Source of the DNA: Annulohypoxylon bovei var. microspora
Lineage: Eukaryota > Ascomycota > Sordariomycetes > Xylariales > Hypoxylaceae
DNA length: 64,000 nucleotides
Direction of reading: 5' to 3'
Assembly (NCBI GenBank): GCA_022836615.1
Contig: MU405217.1
Coordinates: 310,001 to 374,000 of the forward strand
The notes below the pieces were generated by a model. The model was not told the DNA's origin and searched no databases. It saw only the letters and a list, made by a program, of their open reading frames with translations. Below are positions 42,186 through 52,862 of the stretch, piece by piece. Every line of letters starts with the position of its first letter. Positions within the stretch are counted from its first letter, which is position 1. The position numbers and the translations under genes are program-made.

Positions 42186-43111
42186 GTTGACTGTCGATTT
42201 GAATGAAGTTGAAGATAGCTCAGTCCTAAGAGTCGCTATTGCCAATGAGAAGTCTAGGAAAATAGACGGCGGCAGCTTCATATTTGTACAGTTACGAGCG
42301 ATCGCCGTGGACCTGTACGCCACCCGCCTGATCGTGTAGCACCATCGCGAGTAATGTCTCAATTAGCACCTCCCCGATCAAGACGGATCGTGGTGCTCCA
42401 TCCATACATTCGGAGAATAGCTGCTTTAATTTTATCTGTGCCATTGTTACAACCCTCCAATCATCGTCTCGCCCTGAGACCAGGTTAGTACTCTGCGGAT
42501 GCAATGCAACGAAAGATCGAGCGACCACAACTATCAGTCCATGGATTCACCACATGATAAAGTGTGGACCGGAATTATAAAATGCCAGAAACAGAATAAA
42601 ATCAGGTTGGGTGTATCGTCTCAGCTACTTAGCCACATGGGGAACGAGGAGCCTTCTCATTAGGGGGGGTTCAAAAGGCTGCATCACAAAATCCTGCCCT
42701 AATGGACTTTAACAAGGTCTAGACTTCTGAGGACTGGAGTTGTAACGGTATGGACTGTGTCCCCTCATCAACCTAAGAGGCTCACGGGCGATTCCCCAAT
42801 CCGGAAGGGGTGAGGCCGGCGCAACGCTTTCCGAGATGTCTGATTCGATCAACGATAGCGACCTAAGAATGTCAGTCTATTCTATTTGTAGCACTATGTT
42901 CTTAAATGCGATGTGTGAACTTTGACCGTTGAGATTGTTCAAAACGAAATTGATAAACGACTGTCGCACTTAAATCTTTAGAACCTCTATTCAAACCCGA
43001 AAACTCTGGCCCTGTGGTATATAAAAACGATGTACGATTCGCACTATGGTCTCCGGGTACCGGTATGATCTGATTTTTTTTTTCTTAACCCCCTTTCTTA
43101 AATTCTATAAT
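42186..43111. promoter_or_regulatory. Mannanase upstream region
   Basis: 926 bp between the permease stop and the mannanase start codon. It should contain the inducible mannanase promoter. GGGGGG and CCGGAAGGGG runs (42,663, 42,799) include GC-rich words of the CreA type, though I assign no site. No gene is supported. Confidence 0.4.
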
Positions 43112-44957
43112 CTACTTCTCCGTCGTCGCAGTGCTTTCATTTTTTATCGATGCTTCGGCAGTCTTGATTTCCATTCCGTTCGTCTCGATCGCATCCTCAT
43201 TAATGTACAATTGCATCACCTTAGGTCCTGGGTAGTGACGAGACCCATGTATGACCCACCATAGTGTAGAGAGAGTGAGGGTGCCCGCGAGGATGACACT
43301 GTTGTAGTTCATAGCCTCGACAGTCGTGGGTATCTCGTAAGCTAGGATAGTTAAGTTAGTAGTGTAAACTATGCGAACCGGTGGATGTGGCTTACGGAAG
43401 CAAAATAATGTGACAAATAGAGTGGTTAGCAAGATCGCCGTGACGTTAATTGCATAACCAAATCTTCCCAAGTGGAATGGGCCTGGAGGGAAATGCTTCC
43501 GACCAGTCACTACATTCGCGGCGAAGGGAATCACGTATGACACAGTCGTCAGAACGATGAAAGACCCCGTGAGAGCTAGGAAAGCACTCGAGCTTCCCAT
43601 CGGGATTGCCCCAAGACCCGTAGTAAGTACCGTGACAAACAAGGTGGCGTAAACGGGACAGCTTAGGCCTTCATTGACTTGGCCGAAAACATTAGAGAAT
43701 GGCACGGCATTGTCTCGAGCCAGAGCCCAGTAAGTGCGTGAGTTAGTCAGCACTGTTCCGATACAGCAGCACATACTGCTGAGAAATAAAACGAATAAGA
43801 GGCCAAACGTTCCAGCCGGACTTCCCGTTGCTTGCTGGTATATAACGGCAAGGGGATACGTGTTGATGCCGCCTTCAAGGGCCGAGAGATCTGTAATGGC
43901 GTAGCATAGCGCGATGGCAAAAACGAACGCGTAGAGGAATCCAAGTCCCAGCTGAAGACCTATAGCTCTTGGGAGATCCCTCTTTGGTCTCGGAAGCTCC
44001 TCTGCTATATGAGTAATGGCGTCGGGTGTGCCGATGGTGAAAGCCCCGTTTAACACGCTAAGAAGAAACGCGACTCCGTCTTGCCAACCCGTTACTACAA
44101 TGTCTAGGTTAGTAATTGCAATTGCCTTGCGCAGAATGTCATGGAATATTTTGACACTTACAATTGTTTTCTTTGAACGATCCCCACACGAAATGATTAG
44201 TGGCATGGGTTTTCGGCATTGCTGATATCACAATAATAGTTATGACACCTCCGACAAGGACGAAGAACATGCCGCAGTTTTGTGTATAGGGGACGAGCCT
44301 GTTGGCAAAGATGACAACGCTAGTCGCAAACCATAGGACGCCAATGTAGGTAACATAGACATGCCAGGCCTCTGGAACGTAGGTATCCTGGTGGTAGGTC
44401 GCATACATCTGGACGAGGATGTTGGCTGTGATTTGGATTAGGGCCGCCAAACCAAACATCCAGCCGTAGAAGTTGATCCATCCATTAAAGAAACCGACCG
44501 CTCGTCCCCATTTCGGACCAGCTGCGATAGTAGCCCAATGATAGACACCACCGGCTGTAGGGACCGACGAAGCCAACTCAGCCAAACTCATTCCTATGAA
44601 AAAATACCAGAAAAGTGCGACGATAAGCCCGTAGATAAGACCCGGGGGACCGCCACTCACTGTCAGTAGTCAAGCTTATGTTAATTTATTGTAAATTGGT
44701 AAAACGGAGGTTCTGTTTAGGATAAGGCTCTACTTACGAATAGAGACCGATATCGAAGAACCTAAAGCTGCCCAAGCATTATCAACTGTGAGCGCGATAC
44801 CGACGATCCCGAAAAACCCATATTGACGCTTTAGCTGATCTTTATAACCAGCCGCATTGACTTCAACGCCATGGTCAACAGCGGCAACGGTCTCATCGTC
44901 GAGTCCGCCATGTTCTGGGCTCAACTTCGTGTCGAGGGCTGATGTATTCTCCGTCAT
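43112..44957 (-). CDS. APC-family amino acid/choline permease (GABA/Hnm1 type)
   Basis: Plasma-membrane transporter of the amino acid-polyamine-organocation superfamily with about 12 hydrophobic segments. Four exons (44957-44738, 44659-44162, 44094-43396, 43341-43112) give 548 residues; all junctions keep frame. Visible marks are the start MTENTSALDTKLSPEH, RQYGFFGIVGIALT before helix 1, SGGPPGLIYGLIVALFWYFF, SLAELASSVPTAGGVYHWA, GTPDAITHIAEELPRPKRD (consensus APC loop) and RDNAVPFSNVFG. The closest known groups are fungal GABA permeases and choline transporters. Substrate cannot be told apart from sequence. Confidence 0.92.
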
Positions 44958-47595
44958 GCTCGCGCGTGTTATCCGGACGCCTTAGATTCGATCAATGAGT
45001 AGATAAGGACGCGCGCGTCTTCAATCGAATGCAACGGCGCCAGGGTGTATTATAAGGGCGATGGAGGGTGATGTATGAGTGTTTCTTGAGCTCTCTCCTA
45101 CGATTAAAGCCTCAGAGAGCAACTTATACAGGAAGAAACAGAGCGAGGCTGAAGCTGAAGAGACTTGCTCGGTATTAGAATGGGTGACACTGATGCAGCC
45201 GTGACGGACATAATGCAGGCTTGACAAGGTATATGTAAGATTTTCATGCATATCAACGATAGGTACGTTCGAGACGCACAACACGCCCATTGTTCTAAGG
45301 CCGTTAGCTAAGACACAACTCAATTGTCGATCCTTGGTTCAAGATACGGGTGGTAATAGATAAGCCTGCCCAGCGTTCCGAGGTCATCCATTACCTAAAT
45401 TATGAAGCCCGGGGTATATGGCCCAATCAAGTAAAGGCGTACAAGCAAAACTTGCTATGATTTCGTATCATCTTCGGCCTCCTAGTGGGGAGACTCATCT
45501 TAATACATAGAAGTTCTCCGCGTCGCAACATGACTCTCTTGGTCGAGGCTCATAGCTTATTAAGGCCATCGGTGTAGTGTACGTAAACGTAAAATGGGGA
45601 AGTCTGGGACTTTAAGGTCGCCTTGCTGTAACATGCGGCATGCCCAGTTGTAAGGATCTTCTTACCTAGTAGCCATTGATAGTTGATAGGATAGGTAGAT
45701 ACTAGGTAATCAGGACAAGGGGGGAAACGCGCTAGCGATCACTTATCAGGAGATCTTCGTAAAACGTATGTGTAAAGCATGGTATCGAAGCTAAGCCAAA
45801 GACTAAAGACGTTTCGCAGATATAAAGAATTTTTTACTTCACGATATTTGTGTTTATATTAAGTAGATAGTATAGGTACCTAGGTACTAGTCAATATAAT
45901 GTTAGTATTTAAATGTTGTCAACATAAAGTTTTGTACAACTCCAATTCTGTAAGTTGAAGTTGTTGGTAAGTTGGTGCAGCTGGTGCAGTGCAGTTACAA
46001 TCTTATGTGTGTCGGGAAGTTAAATAGTTGACCCACCCAGATTAACCCACTGAAAATTTAATTATTCAGCATCAGATTCTTCTATAAAGACATATGCTGC
46101 TATATGCAATCGTGCCTAAATGAATTGCAATTACCCACATAGATCTAGATCTCATTTTCATTTGAAGAGCGTTAGGTAAGGTAAGCTACTTAAGATATGT
46201 CAACGTCTTACGATCTCTAGTCGACTTAACGTCCTGAGGTTGAAGAAAGAAAAGATAGAATAACGCTACGTAACCAATTTACATGATCATTTATATATAT
46301 ATTTGTCTAGCCGTATTTCTGTGTCCTTTTCACAATTAGGATCTTGTCGCCTCTAAGCGCTTGAGTGCACAGTGTTTTATGATTCTAAGGTTGCTGAGGA
46401 TCATTTTGTCGAACGCTCCTAATATACCTATTTCTATGAAATTCATATCGTCAAATGGATTCGAGCGACTGGGCATCTAGATCAAAAAAAAAAAAGATTG
46501 AATAATGAGGTTGAAGCGAAGAAAGAAAAAAATCCAGCAAAAAAGCTCGACCAGGAGTAGGATCTCTCGTCTTCGAACCATGGGGGGCGTGCGTTGGTAG
46601 ACAAGTCTCCTTTTCTCCCGGACTACGAAAAACCCATCTAAAGGAATCAGGGCAGGGTTTTTACTGACCTAACGCTCCCAACCATTGAGCCACAGGGGCC
46701 CTCTGCACGCTCAATAGTCGGGAGGCTCTTGTGGCCGATGCTTTTGGTGTTGCTATTTTGCTATTTAACCCTCCATTTGGTGGTAGGTGCATGCTGATAG
46801 GCTATGAGGTATACTTGGAGGTGGTCAAATCACGGTTGCTAGGGAATCAACTTGCACGTACCTAGTTACTTTGGATAGAGCCGCTGTACCTGGAAACCGA
46901 GGCGCCAACACAAGGTTTCCAACTTTCTGTTATCCAGGTACCTAGGCATCTATTCTAATATGCTTCATATACTAATTACCTAGATTTATGTCGACAAACT
47001 CATTTCATTCATATAGCCCCCATGCGTGAAGGATTCCACGAATCTTTAGTAAGGGTTTACCAACGCCTTACGCATAGTTTTAAAGGGCTACTGATGATGT
47101 GCTTAACCACAGATTGGAAATATCATAAATTAATCTGAATCAGTTCAATGCCCCTTTATTGGGAATGTAGGTGGGAAAATGGGTTAAAGGGTACACTTGA
47201 CAGTCACCCGATCTGATCTCAGTATAACGAGCCGTACAACGATATCGGTTTCATCTGAATATAATATTATATCCAATCGTTTTAAAAAGGAACTTGCATC
47301 TCCCAATTGGCTAATCAGTAACGCCGCTGACGACTATATGCAATTTTGTTACATCCTATTCGTTAGCTAACCTTATGACGACCTTCGGCCAAATTAGAGA
47401 ATACCGGCTGGTATGATTATAAATCAACCAATTGAAGACCTCCTGACAAATCAATGCTGTATTGGTAAATTCTGTTGGTAGATCATCTAGCAAAGACTTT
47501 GTCTCCAACAACAATATATATACACATATATCGTTGATGAGTGTGTTACTAGGTAATGGGATACAAGCGAAGCGCTTATGAGTGTACACTTTACA
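44958..47595. other. 2.6 kb divergent spacer permease / oxidoreductase
   Basis: AT-rich intergenic DNA with promoters at both ends. It includes ATAGGTACCTAGGTACTAG (about 45,873-45,891) and AGGTACCTAGG (about 46,937), a TATATATATA run (46,294) and the tRNA-like unit at 46,539-46,705 annotated separately. No protein gene is supported. Confidence 0.5.
46539..46705 (-). ncRNA. Polymerase III-type unit, tRNA-derived SINE or tRNA relic (candidate)
   Basis: On the minus strand, TGGCTCAATGG (46692-46682) fits the A box of tRNA genes, and the flanking bases form a D-arm GCTC/GAGC. GGTTCGAAGAC (46579-46569) is a near match to the B box. T6 (46544-46539) and T7 (46532-46526) runs follow, as polymerase III terminators do. 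Between the boxes lies a perfect 8 bp inverted repeat (46628-46635 with 46655-46662). It is not a normal tRNA: the boxes are about 100 nt apart, the T-stem does not pair, and no 3' partner to the acceptor GCCCCTG is found. A tRNA-derived SINE, a decayed intron-containing tRNA or an unrelated polymerase III RNA all fit. Confidence 0.35.
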
Positions 47596-48780
47596 ATGGC
47601 TTTGTCAATCCCCAAGACCATAAAGCAGTGGAACGTCATAGGCAACGATGGCTCCGCCTCCCTCAAACTTCCAGAGCAGCCTGTGCCCCAGTTCGGAGAT
47701 AGTCAAGTTTTGGTCAAACGTAAGTGCTCCAGAGATCAAGTAAAATTCAATATATCTAGTCATAGTTTCACTACTAACATCAACCGCAGTCTACGGCGCC
47801 TCTCTCAACGTGCGTCCGCCCCCATCCTACCCCCTGAACCATTAGGCCTCTAACAAACCCAGTACCGCGACATCATGGTCGCGCGGGGCACGTACCCGTG
47901 GGCCGCGATCCCCAACGTGATCCCGGGCTCGGACGGCGCGGGCGTAGTCCTCGCCGTCGGGCGGCACGTGACGCGCTTCCGGCCGGGCGACAAGGTCGTC
48001 ACGATGCTGAACCCGAAGCTGATCGGCGGCGCGATCACGAAGGCCATCGACGGCTTCGGGCTCGGCGCCTCGCTCGACGGCACCTTCCGGACCGCCGGCG
48101 CCTTCGACGAGGCGGGGCTGGTGGCCATGCCCGCCGGGCTCACCTACGCCGAGGCCGCGACCCTCAGCTGCGCCGGCGTGTCCGCGTGGAACGCGCTGTT
48201 CGGGCTCGCCGGCCGCCCCCTGTCCGCCGGCCACTGGGTCCTGACGCAGGGCACGGGCGGCGTGAGCGTCTTCTGCGTGCAGCTCGCGAAGGCGGTCGGC
48301 GCGCGCGTCGTCGCCACGACGAGCTCCGCCGAGAAGGCGGAGCTGCTGCGGAGGCTGGGCGCCGACCACGTTATCAACTACCGGGAGACGCCCGAGTGGG
48401 GCGTCAGGGCCAAGGAGCTGACGGGAGGGATCGGCGTCGACTTCGTGGTCGAGGTCGCGGGCCCGGTTACGATGAGGCAGAGCGTGGAGAGCATTGCATG
48501 CGACGGCATTATGATCGTCATGGGGTCTGTGGGGAGCGGCCCTGCGGATAAGGAAACTCCGGACTTGCTGGATACGTGGATGCGGCTGTTCACGGCTCGG
48601 GGGATATGGGCGGGTAATCGGTTTCAGATGGAAGATATGGGACGGGCTATTGAGGCGAATATCGAGAAGCTGCGTCCCGTCGTTGACCCTAAGGTCTTCA
48701 CGCTGGAACAGTTAAAGGAGGCGTATGACTATTTAGCTTCAGGTAAGCACCAGGGGAATGTTTGCATCGAAATATCTTGA
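47596..48780 (+). CDS. MDR-family NAD(P)H quinone reductase/alcohol dehydrogenase-like
   Basis: Medium-chain dehydrogenase/reductase of the quinone-oxidoreductase type. Three exons (47596-47719, 47790-47809, 47863-48780) give 353 residues. Exon 2 is only 20 nt, and both its junctions rebuild the family line LYGASLNYRDIMVARG. The cofactor-binding part has GTGGVSVFCVQLAKAVGARVV and ATTSSAEKAELLRRLGADHVINY. Zinc ligands of classic alcohol dehydrogenases are not apparent, so a zinc-free reductase is likelier. ATG 47596 has a strong context (ACAATGG); an in-frame ATG at 47578 would add six residues. From 47,880 to about 48,470 GC content is very high, then falls sharply within the same exon. Substrate unknown. 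Confidence 0.9.
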
Positions 48781-48957
48781 AATCGGATAAAATAATGGGG
48801 TATAATAATAGCTTCTTGTTAAAAAGTACGGCGTTGGGTATCGAAAGTTTTAATTCCTCCTCGGATGCTTCAGGTGATAAAGCTCGATTCTGTAGTGGCA
48901 GAGTTATGGGCGTCTCAACCATACAAAATTATCATAATCGCTCGGCGTTATAATGAA

Positions 48958-49587
48958 TCACTTTGGTTCTGGGAAGCATGCCTTCACTGCCTCACCACAT
49001 AAATGAATCCAGCGCCCGAGGCCCAAGTACTTCCTGTCCCGTTCGTCAGCCAAAGATTGAGCACGCGCTTCCGCCCACATGAACTGGTCTCGCAGCGCCT
49101 TTCTCTTTGCCTCCGGGTCGAAGTACTCTGCTTCAAGTTAGCTCAAGATTTATCTGAAGACCGGAAATACCCGATGAGCTTCGTGAAACGGTAACCAGCC
49201 AGTGACTTAGCGATACTCACCTTGACAGCTTGGGCAATAAAACTGCCACTTCTTAGCCCGCTCAACCCACCCCTCGCCATCTACATACATCGAGTAGAGC
49301 CCAGACTCCGACATTGGTCGTTCGTCCATGCAGGCGCAGCAGAGGTTAGATTTGGCACTCATCATACAACCGCTCTCCGACAAGTGAGGGCAAGGCGGGT
49401 GCTCCACCAGGGTCCAGTTGGGCTCGGCAGCCTCTTCATAGGTCGGCGGTTCAAACCGGACACGTTTTCTTTGTGGCTTCTCCGGTTTGTATGATGGCAG
49501 AGCATCGTCGGGCTCGTCGTCGGGATCGTCGTCGGGGTCCATCCGTCGCCCCTTCTCCGAAATATTGGAGTATCCGTTCTTGCTCAT
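48958..49587 (-). CDS. Cysteine-rich PY-motif protein, function unknown
   Basis: Two exons (49587-49221 and 49127-48958), 178 residues. The 93 bp intron (GTGAGT donor, AAGCAG acceptor) joins CPSCQ to EYFDPEAKRKALRDQF in frame. The first 40 residues are Asp-Pro-rich acidic. Proline-tyrosine motifs LPSY (30-33) and PPTY (47-50) fit WW-domain ligands of Rsp5/NEDD4-type ubiquitin ligases. A Cys-rich centre (CPHL, SGC, NLCCAC, then FYCPSC) looks like a zinc-binding fold. The C-terminal part is helical and ends KACFPEPK. I recognise no named family. It is convergent with the oxidoreductase across 177 bp. The intron is supported by the coherent composition of exon 2 rather than by homology. Confidence 0.75.
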
Positions 49588-50322
49588 AATGCGATTCTAA
49601 AATATGAGTTTGGTCTTGTAGAAGAAGAGGTAAACTGTGATAAACTCCGATTCTGTCGGATAAACTTTTAAAAAGAAAGACGAGCAATCAAACTGCAGTA
49701 CAAACTGCTGGCGCGACGCAAATCAAATCAAATATCTTGAGGCTGTGCGAATAAGTTGACTTGCTGCGGCACAGCAAAAGTGGAAACACTGCCATATGAC
49801 TGTCGATCTTGGTACAGATATATAGTAAACGTATTCGCATCCTACGCAGTCTGGGATATTTCATAATTACCTACCTACCTAGGGAGGTAGGTATTCATAC
49901 GGAATCCGGGTTTGAAGAGTCACCTCTCCCGTTTTACTGTTACCCCTGAGTGTATTAGTCAGCATTTTCATACATTATTTCTGAGGTCTAGTTAATCGCA
50001 CCTTTAATAATGATAAAAGTATGACAGACGAAAATAATTCCGTGAAATATTATAGTAGCTGTCACGAAAAAAGTCTTCGGATATGAGGTATTCCGCAATT
50101 CGTTGCCATTGATTAGTGGAACTACCAGGAGAACTTTTTGATGCCCAGGACAAGAATTCTCAGGATGTAAAGTCACCCATCCGCATAACTCGTGCTGCTC
50201 AACAACACCCTGATGATGATGATAATACCATTCAATATTCTAGGATTGCCTTGTCTATATTACTCGTACATGGCAATTATACACGAAAGCCGTAGCCCTA
50301 GGAGGTTACTAGGTACTGACTT
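49588..50322. other. Spacer PY-motif protein / ABCD transporter
   Basis: 735 bp carrying the PY-motif gene promoter and the ABCD transporter 3' end. An inverted-repeat block, ACCTACCTACCTAGGGAGGTAGGTATTC (about 49,869-49,896), is the best palindromic copy of the dispersed motif. A GATGATGATGATAATA run occurs near 50,211. No gene is seen. Confidence 0.5.
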
Positions 50323-52862
50323 TCACACCTGCGTTTCAACAGCGTCCACATAGGAAGGCGGATCTAAGGTGGCGTCGCCCTCGACCCAAACTTGCGCTAG
50401 CTCATTTTCGATCTCCTCGCGGCGTTGCTTCCACTGCTCGACCTGGGAGAGGCGCTCGTGCAGTTCCTGCAGCTCCTTCTCCACCTGCATCTTCTCCCTT
50501 TCGGTCCCGATTCGATCGAACGCCCATTCATCGCCACCTTCGCCCCCGCCGAGACTGAGGTTGAAGGTGTGGTATTTCTTGAGAGAAGCGCGTGTTGAGA
50601 TAGTGATTAAGGCTATCATTTGTTAGCTAGCAGTCGAGAAAATTGCATATCTATTAACTTACTAATGCCCCTTTCCTTGCACGTCTCGTATAGGAGACCC
50701 TCAACGTCACTTGAGACGGCGCTGGTGCCTTCATCGATGACGGCATACTGAGGCTCGTGGTAAAGCAAGCGCGCAATACCAATTCGCTGCTTTTCGCCAC
50801 CGCTCAATACGTCTTTCCACTCCTTCCTAGTATCCCACCCGCCTTCCCGGTCAGGTAGGTAACCAAGTTTAGCTGCGTCAAGCACTTGCTTGAGTTCATC
50901 CTCGCTCTTGCGCTTGAGGCGCATATCTACCTCGCCATCCGGGTAGATAACCTGGTCACGTAGTGTGCCGACGCTCAAATACGGTCGCTGAGGCAAGAAC
51001 ATGATTCCATCCTGGCCGATAGACTTGGGGCGGCTCACTAGGCCACGGTAGACTGGCCAAAGTCCGGCGAGTACCCTTGCGATGGCACTCTTTCCAACAC
51101 CGTTGGGACCGGATATCAACAAGTGCTCTCCTCGGCGGACGATCATGGATAGCGAATCTAGCAATTCCTCACCACCCTGCGGCCATAGTCCGGGTGCGAC
51201 GATAGGCACGTGCTCGAATCGCACACCATCAAAACCTTTCTGGATAGTTCCCTGAACATCGGAGAGCGAATATAATTCATTGCCGCTAGGTCGCGGGAAG
51301 TAGGAGTTGGCATGAACGCGATGTAGTGTTGAGATAAGCGTGTAGACGCGGCTGGTATAACCTGCTAGCTCAGACAGGTCCTTGATCGAATACATCATAC
51401 GCCCACCAGCATCGGCGAGCGAAAGCATGAGCCGCTTATTGGTGATGAAGTCCTTCATACGGTTGCGTTCCCGGCCACCTTTCTCAGCGCTCTCGACCAT
51501 CTCCATCGCACCACCTAGGCCACCCCAAGCCGGGAGGAAGACTGGTAAGGATGACAAGAGATAACCATAGGCACTCCAGCTGTACTTCAAGATAAAATCT
51601 TCAAGGATATTGTAGCGGATTTTGAGCAAGTAGATTCCCTCCATCCAGCTCTTGAGGGATTTGAATTCCTTGTTCAAGAAGGTCTTTTCCATTTCAGCGC
51701 CGCCGTAGAAAGCAACTTCCTCGGCGTTTGCGATTAAACGCGCATGAAGACTTCTGAAATCTCCTTCTTTGCGTCCTTCAACTGCCTTCAATTTGCCGAA
51801 AGGTGGTGACATTTTTCGCAGAATACTCGCTGTTAGGAAATAGTTGCTCATTAGGCCAGTTAAGGCGAGAGGTCCTAAAGAGCGATACAATTGATAATTG
51901 AACACGCAAAGATCGACAAACGGTTTCCCTAGAGAGGAGTATAGATTCGCAGCAGAGGCACAGAAAAGTGTTAGATCCTGAGTGATGAACTGATCGGCTC
52001 CTTGTCCAACCCCGCCATCTAAGTTAGATAACTTGTAGTAGTTGAGGTTTTCGTTGAGGTACAAATCGTGGATGTATCTTGTCAACCGAGTCCGGAAGGC
52101 AATAGACACTTTGGACTCTAGGAATTTAATCATAGAGTTGGTATACGAGGCAAAGCCACCAAGTCCACACCACTTTAGGTCGAGTATTAGCAACAAATTC
52201 ACATTTTTGCCGATGATAGATTCGCATCATACCTTAAGTATACCCCACAGAAATAGTCTCCCATTGCCCGCGACTAAGTCTCGAACAATCTCACCGTCTA
52301 GGCGTGCAACGACTAGCGAAAGATAAGTGCGAAGCATTAGAAACGCGCTGTGGCTAACTAATAATCCCGCTTCTTTACTGGTCCATCTGGGTATCATAAT
52401 GCTCATCAAGCTTAGAAACTGATGCAGAAAGGCAAGATTCAGGCCTGGTTTAGTTTGCGCCGAGGGAACAGTGCCATCGCCAAGTCCAGAAACCTTAGGC
52501 GGATTTAAGAAGAGTCGACGATGCGCCTCGAAGGTTAGAGGTTTCGTCCTATGAATAACCACCTTAGAAGTACTATCTTTATATGGGACGTAAATGGTTC
52601 GCGATCCATCCTTATTAAACAGCCAGGAATTTGTGCGCAGAAGTTTCCGACCTTGTTCTTTTTCTTGTCTTCTTCGCTTCCACCATCTCCGACCGCCTTC
52701 TGCGCCGAGTATTATGGATGCGGCAAGAGCAAGTGTTGCGAGAAGTTTGGTACGTTTGGAGGTCTTTCGTAGTCGATCTCGAATTAGGTTCGCATATTTG
52801 TCGAGAAAAGCTACGAGGATATCTTCGGATGCCGAATGACGAAGAGTGGATTGTACCGCCAT
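50323..52862 (-). CDS. Peroxisomal long-chain fatty acid ABC transporter, ABCD/Pxa type
   Basis: Half-transporter moving long-chain acyl-CoA into peroxisomes for beta-oxidation; works as a dimer (Pxa1/Pxa2, human ABCD1-3). Three exons (52862-52233, 52172-50663, 50612-50323) give 809 residues, with exact in-frame joins such as GILK/WCGLGG and GI-T-LITISTRASLKKYHTF. The N-terminal half has the membrane domain with NAEEVAFYGG, the ABCD loop (family EEIAFYGG). The ATPase domain has Walker A GPNGVGKS near 562-569, signature LSGGEKQR near 664-671 and Walker B YAVIDEGTSAVSSD. The usual Asp-Glu-Cys-Thr in Walker B reads Asp-Glu-Gly-Thr. A coiled Glu-rich tail ends in DPPSYVDAVETQV with a PPSY motif. 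Pxa1 versus Pxa2 is not decided. Confidence 0.94.

Noticed and set aside
46569..46699. Functional tRNA gene on the minus strand
   Set aside because: A and B boxes are present, but the T-stem does not pair, the acceptor GCCCCTG has no 3' partner, and the boxes are too far apart without a clear anticodon loop. I keep it only as a tRNA-like candidate.
47842..48551. Overlapping frames of 175 and 217 codons on both strands
   Set aside because: These are by-products of the very GC-rich part of the MDR gene: Arg- and Ala-rich, with no domain signature.
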